Source: JAVBLU01 sp031553225 (lineage in GTDB: Bacteria > Bacillota > Clostridia > Christensenellales > UBA1750). Taken from it: DNA of 27,153 nt. The notes below the pieces were generated by a model. That model was given only the letters and a program-made list of their open reading frames with translations. It had not been told where the DNA came from and searched no databases. A program made the position numbers and the translations under genes. Below are positions 1-9,146 of the stretch, one piece after another. Where the stretch lies: contig JAVBLU010000027.1 of NCBI GenBank assembly GCA_031553225.1, positions 1-27,153 on the forward strand. The letters are read 5' to 3'. Every line of letters starts with the position of its first letter. The first letter of the stretch is position 1.

Positions 1-25
1 TACGCTTTGTTGGGAGGCGATGCGC

Positions 26-1120
26 GTGTCCTCTAGCTTTGGCGATCGGCTGCGCGTGAGCGTGTTTGGTCAGTCCCACTCGCAGGCCGTGGGCGCGGTG
101 GTGGACGGGCTGCCCGCCGGCGAGCGGGTGGACCTGCCCGCTGTACAGACGTTTCTGGCGCGGCGCGCGCCCGGCCGCTCGAGCCTGTCCACGGCGCGGC
201 GGGAAACGGACGAAGCGCGCGTGCTCAGCGGGCTTGTGGACGGCGTTACCTGCGGCGCACCGCTGTGCGCGGTGATCGACAACCAGGACGCCCGGCCGGA
301 CGACTACCGGACCCTTGCGGACATCCCCCGTCCGTCGCACGCGGACTATACGGCCCACGTGCGCTACGGCGGCTTCGCGGATGGACGGGGCGGCGGGCAT
401 TTCTCCGGCCGCCTGACGGCCCCCCTGTGCTTTGCCGGAGCGGTGTGCGCGCAAATTCTGGCGCGCCGGGGCATTCTGGTGGCGGCGCGCGCGCACAGCG
501 TCGCGGGCTACCCAGACGCGCCTGTGGATATGCTCGACCCGGACATGGCGGCGCTGCGGGCCGCCGCCCTGCTGGAGGTACCCGCGCTGAGCCCGGAGGC
601 GGCGGAGCGCATGCGCGAGGCCATCGCGCGGGCCCGGGCCGCGGGCGACTCGGTGGGCGGCGTGGTGGAATGCTTCGCCACGGGCCTTCCGGCCGGGCTG
701 GGCGACCCGATGTTTGACGGCGTGGAGAGCCGCCTCTCGGCGGCGCTGTTCGCCATCCCCGGCGTGCGCGGGGTGGAGTTCGGGGCGGGCTTCGCCGCCG
801 CGGCCATGACGGGCAGCGGCCACAACGACGGCTTTGTGATGCGGGAGGGATCGGTGCGCACCGCCACAAACCGGCATGGCGGCGCGCTGGGCGGCATCAC
901 CTCGGGCATGCCGCTGGTGGTGCGTGCGGCGTGCAAGCCAACGCCCTCCATCAGCCTGCCGCAAAGATCGGTGAACCTGCGCACGGGCGATGACGCAGAG
1001 ATATGCGTACCCGGCCGGCACGACCCGTGCATCGTGCCGCGCGCCGTGCCATGCGTGGAGGCCGCGGTGGCCGTCGTTTTGCTTGACCTGCTGCTGTGCG
1101 ACCGGGGGGGACGACCATGA
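26..1120 (+). CDS. aroC: Chorismate synthase
   Basis: Catalyses the last step of the shikimate pathway, EPSP to chorismate, using reduced FMN. The 364-residue length is normal for the family. Visible signatures are FGQSHS near residues 14-19 (first active-site His), GGGHFSGRLTAP around 115-126, and the C-terminal RHDPC motif. The first motif has Gln and Ser where the textbook signature has Glu and Gly; I recall this variant as common in Clostridia, so I do not read it as loss of function. I chose GTG at 26 because the GGGAGG at 12-17 lies 8 nt upstream; the ATG at 20 would leave only 2 nt and adds two residues. It overlaps the next gene by 4 nt (ATGA), so the two are probably translationally coupled. 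The operon must begin upstream of the window. Confidence 0.95.
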   Translation: MSSSFGDRLRVSVFGQSHSQAVGAVVDGLPAGERVDLPAVQTFLARRAPGRSSLSTARRETDEARVLSGLVDGVTCGAPLCAVIDNQDARPDDYRTLADIPRPSHADYTAHVRYGGFADGRGGGHFSGRLTAPLCFAGAVCAQILARRGILVAARAHSVAGYPDAPVDMLDPDMAALRAAALLEVPALSPEAAERMREAIARARAAGDSVGGVVECFATGLPAGLGDPMFDGVESRLSAALFAIPGVRGVEFGAGFAAAAMTGSGHNDGFVMREGSVRTATNRHGGALGGITSGMPLVVRAACKPTPSISLPQRSVNLRTGDDAEICVPGRHDPCIVPRAVPCVEAAVAVVLLDLLLCDRGGRP

Positions 1121-1575
1121 CAAAGAATGACAAGCCCTATCTTGTGCTCAACGGCCCGAACCTGAACCTGTTGGGCGTGCGCGAGCCGGACGTGTACGGA
1201 CGGGCGACCTACGACGACCTGTGCCGGTACGTGCAAAAGCGTGCGGCGGATCTGCGCGTCGGCGTGCGCCTGGAGCAGCACAGCAGCGAGGGAGCGATGA
1301 TCGACGCGCTGCACCGCGCTATGACCAAGTGCGCCGGCGTGGTGCTCAACGCCGGGGCGTACACGCACTACAGCTACGCCCTGCGCGACGCGGTGGCGGC
1401 CATCGGCCTTCCCGTGGTGGAGGTACACATCTCCAACGTGTACGCCCGCGAGGAGTTCCGGCACGTATCGGTCCTCGCGCCGGTCTGCCGCGGGCAGATT
1501 GCCGGCCTGGGCTTTGCCGGGTACGGCCTGGCGCTTGCGTATCTTGCGGACAGCCGCGGGGAGGTGGAACCATGA
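1117..1575 (+). CDS. aroQ: Type II 3-dehydroquinate dehydratase
   Basis: Converts 3-dehydroquinate to 3-dehydroshikimate, the third step of the shikimate pathway, as a small soluble dodecamer in this family. The 152-residue length fits type II enzymes. The N-terminal LNGPNLNLLGVREPDVYG block carries the catalytic Tyr, and NAGAYTHYSYALRDAV and VEVHISNVYAREEFR carry the substrate-binding Asn and the catalytic His. A start at 1096 in the same frame is possible, but ATG 1117 gives the usual N-terminus, has a G-rich ribosome site just before it, and overlaps the aroC stop by 4 nt. Its stop in turn overlaps the next start. The pathway order is not preserved in the gene order. Confidence 0.95.
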   Translation: MTKNDKPYLVLNGPNLNLLGVREPDVYGRATYDDLCRYVQKRAADLRVGVRLEQHSSEGAMIDALHRAMTKCAGVVLNAGAYTHYSYALRDAVAAIGLPVVEVHISNVYAREEFRHVSVLAPVCRGQIAGLGFAGYGLALAYLADSRGEVEP

Positions 1576-2705
1576 TGCAGGAACTGCGCGCCCGCATAGA
1601 TGAAATCGATCAGGAGATCCTGCGCCTGTTCGCGCGGCGCATGGACGCGGCCGAGGCGATCGGCCGCTGCAAGCGGCAGGCGGGGCTGCCCATCCATGAC
1701 CCTGGCCGCGAGCGCGAGATCCTCGCGCGCCTGACGCAGAACGCGGACCCGGAGCTTGCCGGATACGTGCGGCTGCTGTTTTCCACGCTGTTCGAGATGA
1801 GCCGCTCCCGCCAGGCGCGGCTGGCCGGGGCGCCCGCCCTATCGGCGCTCATCGACGGGGCGCTGCGCACTACGCCCGCGCTGTTCCCCGAGGAAGCAAG
1901 CGTCGCTTGCCCGGGCGTGGAAGGGGCCTATGCGCAGCTGGCCTGCGAGCGGCTGTTCCGGCGGCCGCGCCTCACCTTTGTGCGCGGGTTCCCCGCGGTA
2001 TTCGCAGCCGTGGACGGCGGGCTGTGCCGCTACGGCGTGCTGCCGCTGGAGAATTCGACCGCCGGATCGGTTGCCGAGGTGTACGAACTGATGCGCCGCA
2101 ACCGCTTTCGCATCGTGCGCGCGGCGCGGCTGCACGTGCGGCACGCCCTGCTCGCGCCGGAGGGGACAAACCTTTTCGATGTGCGCGAAGTGCTCTCGCA
2201 CGAGCAGGCGCTGCGGCAGTGCGCCGCCTTCCTCAAAGGGCTGCCCGGGGCGGCGCTCACGCCCACGGACAACACGGCGGCCGCGGCGCAGGCGCTCGCC
2301 GCCGGCGGGCGGCGGGACGCGGCGGTGATCGCCTCGCCCGAGTGCGCCAGGCTGTACGGGCTGCGCATCCTGCGGGAGGGGATTGCGGACACGGACAACA
2401 ACTACACGCGCTTTATCTGCATCGGCAAGGGCTTGGAGGTGTACCCCGGCGCGGACCGCACGAGCCTGCTGCTGACGCTTGAGAACCGGCCGGGCGCGCT
2501 GTACTCCGCGCTTGCGGGCTTCGCGGCGCTGGGCGTCAACCTGTTGAAGCTGGAGAGCCGCCCCATCCCCGGAAGCGATTTTGAGGCGCAGTTTTACATG
2601 GACATCGGCGCGTCCGTGCACGACCCGCAGCTGCGGCTTGCGCTTGGCGAGCTGACGGTGGCGGCCAGGGAGCTGACCTATCTGGGCAGCTACGGCGAAG
2701 CATGA
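1572..2705 (+). CDS. pheA: Bifunctional chorismate mutase / prephenate dehydratase (P-protein)
   Basis: Makes phenylpyruvate from chorismate through prephenate, committing carbon to phenylalanine. The 377 residues divide into three parts: an AroQ-type chorismate mutase domain at about 1-85 (RARIDEIDQEILRLFARRM), a prephenate dehydratase domain at about 110-285 with the catalytic TRF triplet at 279-281, and an ACT domain at about 295-370. The ACT domain has GALYSALAGF and ESRP (328-331), the motif that binds phenylalanine in this family, so feedback inhibition by Phe is likely. I chose ATG 1572, preceded by GAGGTGG and overlapping the aroQ stop by 4 nt. ATG 1575 follows directly and would cost one residue. 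The frame is open further upstream, but that stretch only shadows aroQ. Confidence 0.95.
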   Translation: MMQELRARIDEIDQEILRLFARRMDAAEAIGRCKRQAGLPIHDPGREREILARLTQNADPELAGYVRLLFSTLFEMSRSRQARLAGAPALSALIDGALRTTPALFPEEASVACPGVEGAYAQLACERLFRRPRLTFVRGFPAVFAAVDGGLCRYGVLPLENSTAGSVAEVYELMRRNRFRIVRAARLHVRHALLAPEGTNLFDVREVLSHEQALRQCAAFLKGLPGAALTPTDNTAAAAQALAAGGRRDAAVIASPECARLYGLRILREGIADTDNNYTRFICIGKGLEVYPGADRTSLLLTLENRPGALYSALAGFAALGVNLLKLESRPIPGSDFEAQFYMDIGASVHDPQLRLALGELTVAARELTYLGSYGEA

Positions 2706-3952
2706 GCGGGAAGATCCTGCGCTGCGGGCTGCTCGGCCGCGCGCTCGCCCACAGCCTCTCCCCGCAGATCCACGCAAGGCTGGGGAACTACGAGTACCGC
2801 TTGTACGAAGAGGAACCGGACGATCTGCCGCGGTTCTTTCAGGCGGCGGCCTTTGACTGCCTGAACGTCACCATCCCCTACAAGGTGGAGGCCATGCGCT
2901 ATTGCGCGACCCTCTCGCCGCAGGCCGCGGCCATCGGCAGCGTGAACACGCTGCTGAAAGGGCCGGACGGCCGCCTGCACGGCGAGAACACCGACTACTT
3001 CGGCTTTGCGCGGCTGCTTGCGGCCAGCGGGGCGCCGGTGGCCGGCGGGCGCGTGCTCGTGCTGGGAAGCGGCGGCGCGTCGCGCACGGCGCGGGCCGTG
3101 GCGGCGGACATGGGCGCCGCGGCCGTGGACGTGGTGAGCCGCTCCGGCCCCATCGACTACCGCACCGTGTACGGCCGCCCGGCGGACGTGATTGTGAACA
3201 CCACGCCCGTGGGCATGTACGGCCACGAGGACAGATCGCCCGTGGACGTCTCCCGTTTCCCGAACCTTGCGTGCGTGGTGGACATGATCTATAACCCTCT
3301 GCGGCCGCCGCTGTTGTGCGCGGCGCGCGCGGCGGGCCTGCCGCACAAAAACGGCATGCTCATGCTTGTGGCGCAGGCATTCGCCGCAAGCCAGCTGTTC
3401 CAGGGCCGGGCGCTTGCGGAGGAGCTCATCGGCCGCGTCACGGACGAACTTTCCCGCGAGCGGGCGAATATCGTACTCATAGGCATGCCCGGCAGCGGCA
3501 AAAGCACGCTCGGCCGGCTGCTTGCCGCCATGACCGGCCGGCCCTTGGCGGACACGGACGAGATGGCGGAGGCCGCGGCCGGAGCACGCGTGGAGGACAT
3601 CATCCGATCGCGCGGGGAAGCGGCCTTTCGCGCCCTGGAGGCGGACGCCGTGCGGGCTGCCGCGTCCGGGCACGGGGGCGTCGTGTCCGTGGGCGGGGGC
3701 GCGGTGCTCTCGGAGGGCAACCGCCTGGTCCTCATGCGCAACGGTTTTTTTCTGCACGTGCGGCGGGAGACCTCCCTTCTGTGCACGAAAGGCCGTGTGC
3801 TCTCCAGCGGCCCGGACGCGCTTGATGCCCTCCAGCGGGTGCGCATGCCCATCTACGAGGCCCTGGCCGACGCGGACGTACGCCTTGCGGAGGGCGATCC
3901 GGAGGGCTCCGCGCGGGCCGCGCTCGCCGCTTTCCTTGCCGCCCGTCTGTGA
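2702..3952 (+). CDS. aroE-aroK: Shikimate dehydrogenase-shikimate kinase fusion
   Basis: One 416-residue reading frame carries two consecutive shikimate pathway enzymes. Residues 1 to about 250 are shikimate dehydrogenase: HSLSP at 17-21 and the catalytic Lys in NVTIPYK (K61), NTD at 96-98, a glycine-rich NADP loop GSGGASR near 122-128, and the C-terminal NGMLMLVAQA block. Residues from about 255 are shikimate kinase: P-loop GMPGSGKST at 261-269, the shikimate-binding DTD at 284-286, FRALE, and VSVGGGAVL. Reduction and phosphorylation of the same intermediate would thus occur on one chain. No stop or frameshift separates the parts. The start overlaps the pheA stop by 4 nt. No terminator is seen between its stop and the ilv promoter, so aromatic operon transcripts may run on into the ilv leader. 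Confidence 0.92.
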   Translation: MSGKILRCGLLGRALAHSLSPQIHARLGNYEYRLYEEEPDDLPRFFQAAAFDCLNVTIPYKVEAMRYCATLSPQAAAIGSVNTLLKGPDGRLHGENTDYFGFARLLAASGAPVAGGRVLVLGSGGASRTARAVAADMGAAAVDVVSRSGPIDYRTVYGRPADVIVNTTPVGMYGHEDRSPVDVSRFPNLACVVDMIYNPLRPPLLCAARAAGLPHKNGMLMLVAQAFAASQLFQGRALAEELIGRVTDELSRERANIVLIGMPGSGKSTLGRLLAAMTGRPLADTDEMAEAAAGARVEDIIRSRGEAAFRALEADAVRAAASGHGGVVSVGGGAVLSEGNRLVLMRNGFFLHVRRETSLLCTKGRVLSSGPDALDALQRVRMPIYEALADADVRLAEGDPEGSARAALAAFLAARL

Positions 3953-3971
3953 AATAATTCGGGAAAAGGCG

Positions 3972-4001
3972 TTGACAGGGCAAACCCAGCCATGCTATAT
4001 T
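3972..4001 (+). promoter_or_regulatory. Sigma-A-type promoter of the ilv-leu operon
   Basis: A perfect TTGACA (3972-3977) is followed after 18 nt by TATATT (3996-4001), with TG at 3993-3994 forming an extended -10 element. Transcription would begin near 4008, about 25 nt before the leader peptide start. The promoter lies only 19 nt after the aroE-aroK stop. Confidence 0.85.
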
Positions 4002-4032
4002 AGGCAAAACTTGAAGCACAGGAGACGTTTAC

Positions 4033-4131
4033 ATGTCCAGGAACTTCGTCCTTAGCCTGAGCATCAGCATTATCGTACTGGTCGATAATGCCGTTTGCCG
4101 TTGTGCTGAGAAGGGGTTCCGCCAGGACTAG
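4033..4131 (+). CDS. ilv-leu operon leader peptide (attenuation peptide)
   Basis: A 32-codon frame starts with ATG 8 nt after a good AGGAG (4020-4024) and ends with TAG at 4129-4131. Residues 6-17 read VLSLSISIIVLV, nine of twelve being Val, Leu or Ile, the end products of the operon that follows. The run Ile-Ile-Val-Leu-Val occupies 4069-4083. The rest (about residues 18-32) is polar, so a membrane role is unlikely. Position between a strong promoter and a terminator hairpin before ilvB, plus the codon content, fits a ribosome-stalling leader peptide like those of the enteric ilv and leu operons. No homologue was recalled for the peptide itself, as is normal for leader peptides. Confidence 0.85.
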   Translation: MSRNFVLSLSISIIVLVDNAVCRCAEKGFRQD

Positions 4132-4150
4132 GATAAGTCCGAAGCGATCC

Positions 4151-4190
4151 GGAGGCCTTACAGCAAACGCTGTAAGGCCTCCTTCGTTTC
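4151..4190 (+). terminator. Attenuator terminator before ilvB
   Basis: A perfect 14-bp stem (4151-4164 with 4169-4182) closes an AAAC tetraloop and is followed by TTCGTTTC. The U-tract is imperfect, which would leave room for regulation. It ends about 30 nt before the ilvB start and after the ilv promoter, so it can only act on ilv-leu transcripts. Confidence 0.82.
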
Positions 4191-4220
4191 ATGCGGCTTG
4201 TAGGAAGAGAGGGACCCGTT

Positions 4221-5870
4221 ATGCAGCTGAGCGGCGCGCAGATCCTGATACGCGAACTTGCCGGGCACGGCGTGACCACCGTGTTCGGATACCCGGGCGG
4301 GGCTGTGCTGGACATTTACGACCGCCTGCAGGAGGAAGGCTGCCCGCTGCGCCACGTGCTCACCGCGCACGAGCAGGGCGCGGCGCACGCGGCGGACGGG
4401 TACGCCCGGGCCTCCGGCGGGGTGGGCGTTGTAATCGCCACGAGCGGCCCGGGCGCCACAAACCTGGTGACAGGCATCGCCACGGCCTATCTGGACTCCG
4501 TCCCGCTCATCGCCATCACCGGAAACGTGGCCGCCCAGCTTCTGGGACGGGACAGCTTCCAGGAGGTGGACATCATCGGCGTAACGCAGCCCATCGTGAA
4601 GCACAGTTTTCTGGTGAAGGACGTTTGCCATCTGGCAAAGACGCTGTGCGAGGCCTTCGCCATCGCCACGACCGGCCGCCGGGGGCCCGTGCTCGTGGAC
4701 CTGCCCAAGTCCGTGCAGACGGCCGTGTGCGACTACCAGCCGCCGGACGATGCGCCGCCCGCCAAACGCCAGGCCCCCGACATCGATGTGTCGGCGGCGG
4801 TTGCGGCCATACGGCAAAGCCGCCGCCCGTTTTTGTACTGCGGCGGCGGCGTGCTGGCCGCCGGAGCCGAAGCCGAGGCCATGGCGCTCTCGCGGCGGCT
4901 GTCCGCGCCCATCGGCCTGAGCATGATGGGGCTAACGTCCGTACCGCACAGCTTTCCGCTGAACCTGGGCATGTGCGGCATGCACGGCCGCTACGCCGCC
5001 ACCCGGGCGCAGTCGGAGGCCGACCTGATCATCGCGGCGGGCGTGCGGTTCTCCGAGCGGGCCACCGGCAACACAAGCGAGTACACCGGCGGTCGGACCG
5101 TGCTGCACATCGACATCGACACGGCCGAGATCGGCAAGAACATCCGTCCGCAGATCGGCCTGTGCGGCGACGTGAAGGACATCCTGGCGGCCTTGCTGCC
5201 GGCCGTGCCGGAAATGTGCAACCGCGAATGGGTGGAGCGCGCGCTGGCCGGCAAGCAGGCGGATGAAGCGCAGGCGCGGCCGGGCTTCACGCCGCGCGCC
5301 ATCATCCGGGCGGTGGCCGAGGCCCTCGGCCCGGACGCTTTGGTGGCTACGGACGTAGGGCAGCACCAGATGTGGACGATGCAGCACTACCCCTTTGAGC
5401 GCCAGCGCTCGCTTCTCACCTCCGGAGGTTTGGGCACCATGGGCTTTGGGCTGGGCGCGGCCATCGGCGGGTGCATCCAGCGCGGCGGGCGGCGCACGGT
5501 GCTCTTCACCAGCGACGGCAGCTTCGGCATGAACCTGACCGAGCTGGCCACGGCCGTATCACAGCGGCTGCCCATCGCCGTCGTGCTGCTCAACAACGGG
5601 TCTTTGGGCATGGTGCGGCAGTGGCAGACGCTCTTCTACGGCGGCCGGTACAGCCAAACGACGCTGCACCGCCAAACCGACTTCCCCGCCCTGGCGCGCG
5701 CCTTTGGCGCCGAAGGCGCGCGCGCGCGCACGCTGAGCGAGCTGCATGCGGCGCTTGCGGAACTGCCCGAGGACGGCCCGTGCGTGATCGACTGCCCCAT
5801 CGATATGGACGAACAGGTGCTGCCCATGATACCTCCGGGTGGCTCCATCAAAAACATCATGATGAAATAG
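4221..5870 (+). CDS. ilvB: Acetolactate synthase, large (catalytic) subunit
   Basis: Thiamine-diphosphate enzyme that joins two pyruvates to acetolactate, or pyruvate and 2-oxobutyrate to acetohydroxybutyrate, the first common step to Val, Leu and Ile. The 549 residues carry the catalytic Glu (E51, in AHEQGAAHAADGYARASG), the FYPG-like start of the N-terminal domain (FGYPGGAVLD), the FAD-binding middle domain, and the TPP motif starting at SDGSFGMN (about 431) and ending with LLNNGSLGMVRQWQ. ATG 4221 is preceded by GAGAGGG with 7 nt spacing. An upstream in-frame ATG at 4191 sits at the foot of the attenuator hairpin and is not used here. It precedes ilvN by 19 nt, which fits a complex of large and small subunits. 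Confidence 0.96.
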   Translation: MQLSGAQILIRELAGHGVTTVFGYPGGAVLDIYDRLQEEGCPLRHVLTAHEQGAAHAADGYARASGGVGVVIATSGPGATNLVTGIATAYLDSVPLIAITGNVAAQLLGRDSFQEVDIIGVTQPIVKHSFLVKDVCHLAKTLCEAFAIATTGRRGPVLVDLPKSVQTAVCDYQPPDDAPPAKRQAPDIDVSAAVAAIRQSRRPFLYCGGGVLAAGAEAEAMALSRRLSAPIGLSMMGLTSVPHSFPLNLGMCGMHGRYAATRAQSEADLIIAAGVRFSERATGNTSEYTGGRTVLHIDIDTAEIGKNIRPQIGLCGDVKDILAALLPAVPEMCNREWVERALAGKQADEAQARPGFTPRAIIRAVAEALGPDALVATDVGQHQMWTMQHYPFERQRSLLTSGGLGTMGFGLGAAIGGCIQRGGRRTVLFTSDGSFGMNLTELATAVSQRLPIAVVLLNNGSLGMVRQWQTLFYGGRYSQTTLHRQTDFPALARAFGAEGARARTLSELHAALAELPEDGPCVIDCPIDMDEQVLPMIPPGGSIKNIMMK

Positions 5871-5889
5871 AAAGGAAGAAGGTGCGCAC

Positions 5890-6426
5890 ATGGACGGTAA
5901 GTTCGCGGTGGGCCTGATCACCGCCAACCACTTCGGCGTACTCAACCGGGTGGCCGGGCTGTACAGCAAGCGCGGCTACAACATCGATTCGCTGGCGGTG
6001 GGCGAGACGGACAACCCGGCTTACTCGCGCATGACCATCGTCTCCACGGGCGACGACTACATGCGCGAGCAGGTGGTGCGGCAGCTGAAGAAACTGCACG
6101 ACGTGAAGAGCGTGATGCTCCTGGAGGAGGGGGCCGCGGTGGGCGTTGAGCATCTGCTCATCAAGCTGCGCGCGCAGGGGCAGGGCAAGGCCCTCCTCTC
6201 GGCGCTCATCAATGCCTTCGGCGGCAAAACCATGGACTTTGGCGAGGATTTTGTGACCGCCGACGTGACGGGCAGCCCACAGCGCATCGACGCCTTCATC
6301 GCCGAGGGCAAGCGCTTTGGCATTCTGGAGGTTTGCCGCAGCGGCCTGATCGCCATGGCGACGGGCGGGCGCGCCGCGCTGGCCGCACCCACGGACAGTG
6401 AGGAAAACGAGGAAAAAGGAGCATGA
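5890..6426 (+). CDS. ilvN: Acetolactate synthase, small (regulatory) subunit
   Basis: The regulatory partner of IlvB that stimulates activity and confers feedback inhibition by valine in characterised enzymes. The 178 residues begin with an ACT domain (about 4-75: VGLITANHFGVLNRVAGLYS, then the NIDSLAVGETDNPAYSRMTI stretch), followed by the family's C-terminal domain (about 85-165). The last dozen or so residues are acidic and low in complexity. A GGAAGAAGG ribosome site lies upstream of the ATG. Its stop lies beside the ilvC start. The product could also be named IlvH; the two names refer to isozyme subunits in enterics and cannot be distinguished here. Confidence 0.95.
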   Translation: MDGKFAVGLITANHFGVLNRVAGLYSKRGYNIDSLAVGETDNPAYSRMTIVSTGDDYMREQVVRQLKKLHDVKSVMLLEEGAAVGVEHLLIKLRAQGQGKALLSALINAFGGKTMDFGEDFVTADVTGSPQRIDAFIAEGKRFGILEVCRSGLIAMATGGRAALAAPTDSEENEEKGA

Positions 6427-6428
6427 CC

Positions 6429-7423
<995 letters not shown>

Positions 7424-7427
<4 letters not shown>

Positions 7428-9085
7428 GAAGCGACCGTATGAAAGCCGGACCGGCGCGCGCGCCGCAGCGCGCACTGCTCAAAGCGTGCGGGTACACGCA
7501 GGCGCAAATCGAGCGGCCGCTGATCGGCATCGTCAACTCATGGAACGAGATCGTGCCCGGCCACATGCACCTTCAGGGCATCGGCCGGGCGGTAAAGGAC
7601 GGCGTGCTGGCCGCGGGCGGCACGCCCATGGAATTTCAAACCATCGCCATATGCGACGGTTTGGCCATGGGACACGAGGGCATGGCCGCGTCGCTCCCCT
7701 CCCGGGAAATCATCGCCGACAGCGCCGAGGTGATGGCGCTGGCGCACCCCTTCGACGCGCTCGTGTTCATCCCCAACTGCGACAAGGCGGTGCCCGGCAT
7801 GCTGATGGCCGCGGCCAGGCTGAACCTGCCGTGCGTGTTCGTGTCCGGCGGACCGATGCTCTCCCTCGCGCGCGAGGGCCAAAGCCCGGACCTGAACAGC
7901 GTGTTTGAGGCCGTGGGCGGCTACATGGCCGGCACGCTGAGCGAACGGGAGCTGACGGCCCTGGAGGAGGACGCCTGCCCCGGCTGCGGCTCCTGCTCGG
8001 GTATGTTCACCGCCAACTCCATGAACTGCCTGTGCGAAGCGCTGGGGCTGGCGCTTCCGGGAAACGGCACCGTCCCCGCCGTGCACGCCGCCCGCCTCCG
8101 GCTGGCCAAGGCGGCCGGCGCGGCGGTGATGGCCGCGCTCGCAGCGAACATCCGCCCGCGTGACATCCTGACGCCCGCGGCGTTTGCCAACGCTTTGGCG
8201 GTGGACATGGCGCTTTCATGCTCCACAAACTCCGCGCTTCATTTAATGGCTCTGGCGCACGAGGCCGGCATACCCCTGCCCCTTGCGCTTGTAAACGAGG
8301 TAAGCGCAAAAACGCCCAACCTGTGCCGTTTAGCCCCCGCCGGGCCGCACCACATGCAGGATTTGCACGAGGCGGGCGGCGTTTACGAGGTGATGCGGCG
8401 GCTGCTTGCGGCCGGTCTTCTGGACGGCTCTGCCATGACCGTCACCGGGCGGACGCTTGCGCAGGCGCTGCCCCCACAGGCGGCGGCTGCGCGCGCGGAC
8501 GTGATCCGCCCGGTTGATAACCCCTACGCGCCCGTGGGCGGGCTTGCGGTGCTGCACGGAAACCTGGCGCCGCGCGGGGCCGTAGTGAAGCGCTCGGCCG
8601 TGGCGCAGGAGATGCTCGTGCACGAGGGCCCGGCGCGCGTGTTCAACAGCGAGGAGAGCGCCATCGAAGCGATCTATGCCGGACGCATCAAGCCGGGCGA
8701 CGTGGTGGTCATCCGCTACGAGGGCCCTGCGGGCGGGCCGGGCATGCGCGAGATGCTCTCCCCTACCTCCGCGCTGGCGGGCATGGGGCTTTCGGGCAGC
8801 GTGGCGCTGGTGACGGACGGCCGCTTCTCCGGAGCGACGCGCGGTGCGGCCATCGGGCACGTGTCGCCGGAGGCGGCCGCGGGCGGGCCCATCGCACTGG
8901 TCTGCGAGGGCGACCGCATCGCCATCGACATCCCCGGCCTGTCCCTAAGCGTTCAGCTGACGCAGGCGCAACTGAACGCGCGCAGGGAAACGCTGGTTCC
9001 CCCGTGCAAGCCGCCGCCCACGGGCTATCTTGCGCGCTATGCCCGGTCGGTCACATCCGCCGACCAGGGCGCGGTCCTGCCGTAA
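7424..9085 (+). CDS. ilvD: Dihydroxy-acid dehydratase
   Basis: Iron-sulfur enzyme that dehydrates dihydroxyisovalerate and dihydroxymethylvalerate to the 2-oxo acids, the third common BCAA step. The TTG at 7424 gives the usual N-terminus (RSDRMKAGPARAP) and is 6 nt after GGGAGGG (7411-7417); it overlaps the ilvC stop as TTGA. ATG 7439 is a less likely alternative. The 553 residues include C119 in PNCDKAVPGM and the cluster C185-x2-C188-x2-C191 in ACPGCGSCSGMFTANSM, the cysteine set expected of the IlvD/Edd family. The context separates it from the related sugar-acid dehydratases and phosphogluconate dehydratase (Edd). The frame is open far upstream, but that part shadows ilvC. Confidence 0.95.
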
Positions 9086-9146
9086 TGCGGCCGCCCTGCG
9101 CGCCTGAAACCTTGCCCAATACATGAAACAAAGGAGGACGATCCCC

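Larger units (their letters stand above)
4008..4190 (+). promoter_or_regulatory. Ribosome-mediated transcription attenuator of ilvBNCD-leuACDB
   Basis: Three pairings are visible in the leader RNA. A perfect 9-bp hairpin (4067-4075 with 4083-4091, loop 7 nt) covers the Ile/Val/Leu codon run. Bases 4092-4101 can pair with 4160-4169 (9 of 10, including CGTTTGC with GCAAACG). Bases 4151-4164 pair perfectly with 4169-4182 as the terminator. Because 4160-4169 includes the 5' arm, the loop and one base of the 3' arm of the terminator, the second pairing would prevent the third. A ribosome stalled on the BCAA codons would cover 4067-4075, leave 4083-4101 free and favour read-through. The pairings are read from the sequence; the switching model is inference from known leader attenuators. 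Confidence 0.75.

Noticed and set aside
14..64. Altered first motif of chorismate synthase (FGQSHS rather than FGESHG) as a sign of lost function
   Set aside because: The catalytic His is kept, the other two signatures are intact, and I recall the same variant from other Clostridia. It is probably a clade feature.
4008..4220. T-box riboswitch before ilvB
   Set aside because: The leader lacks a recognisable T-box motif and is too short for stem I plus an antiterminator. A translated leader peptide explains it better.
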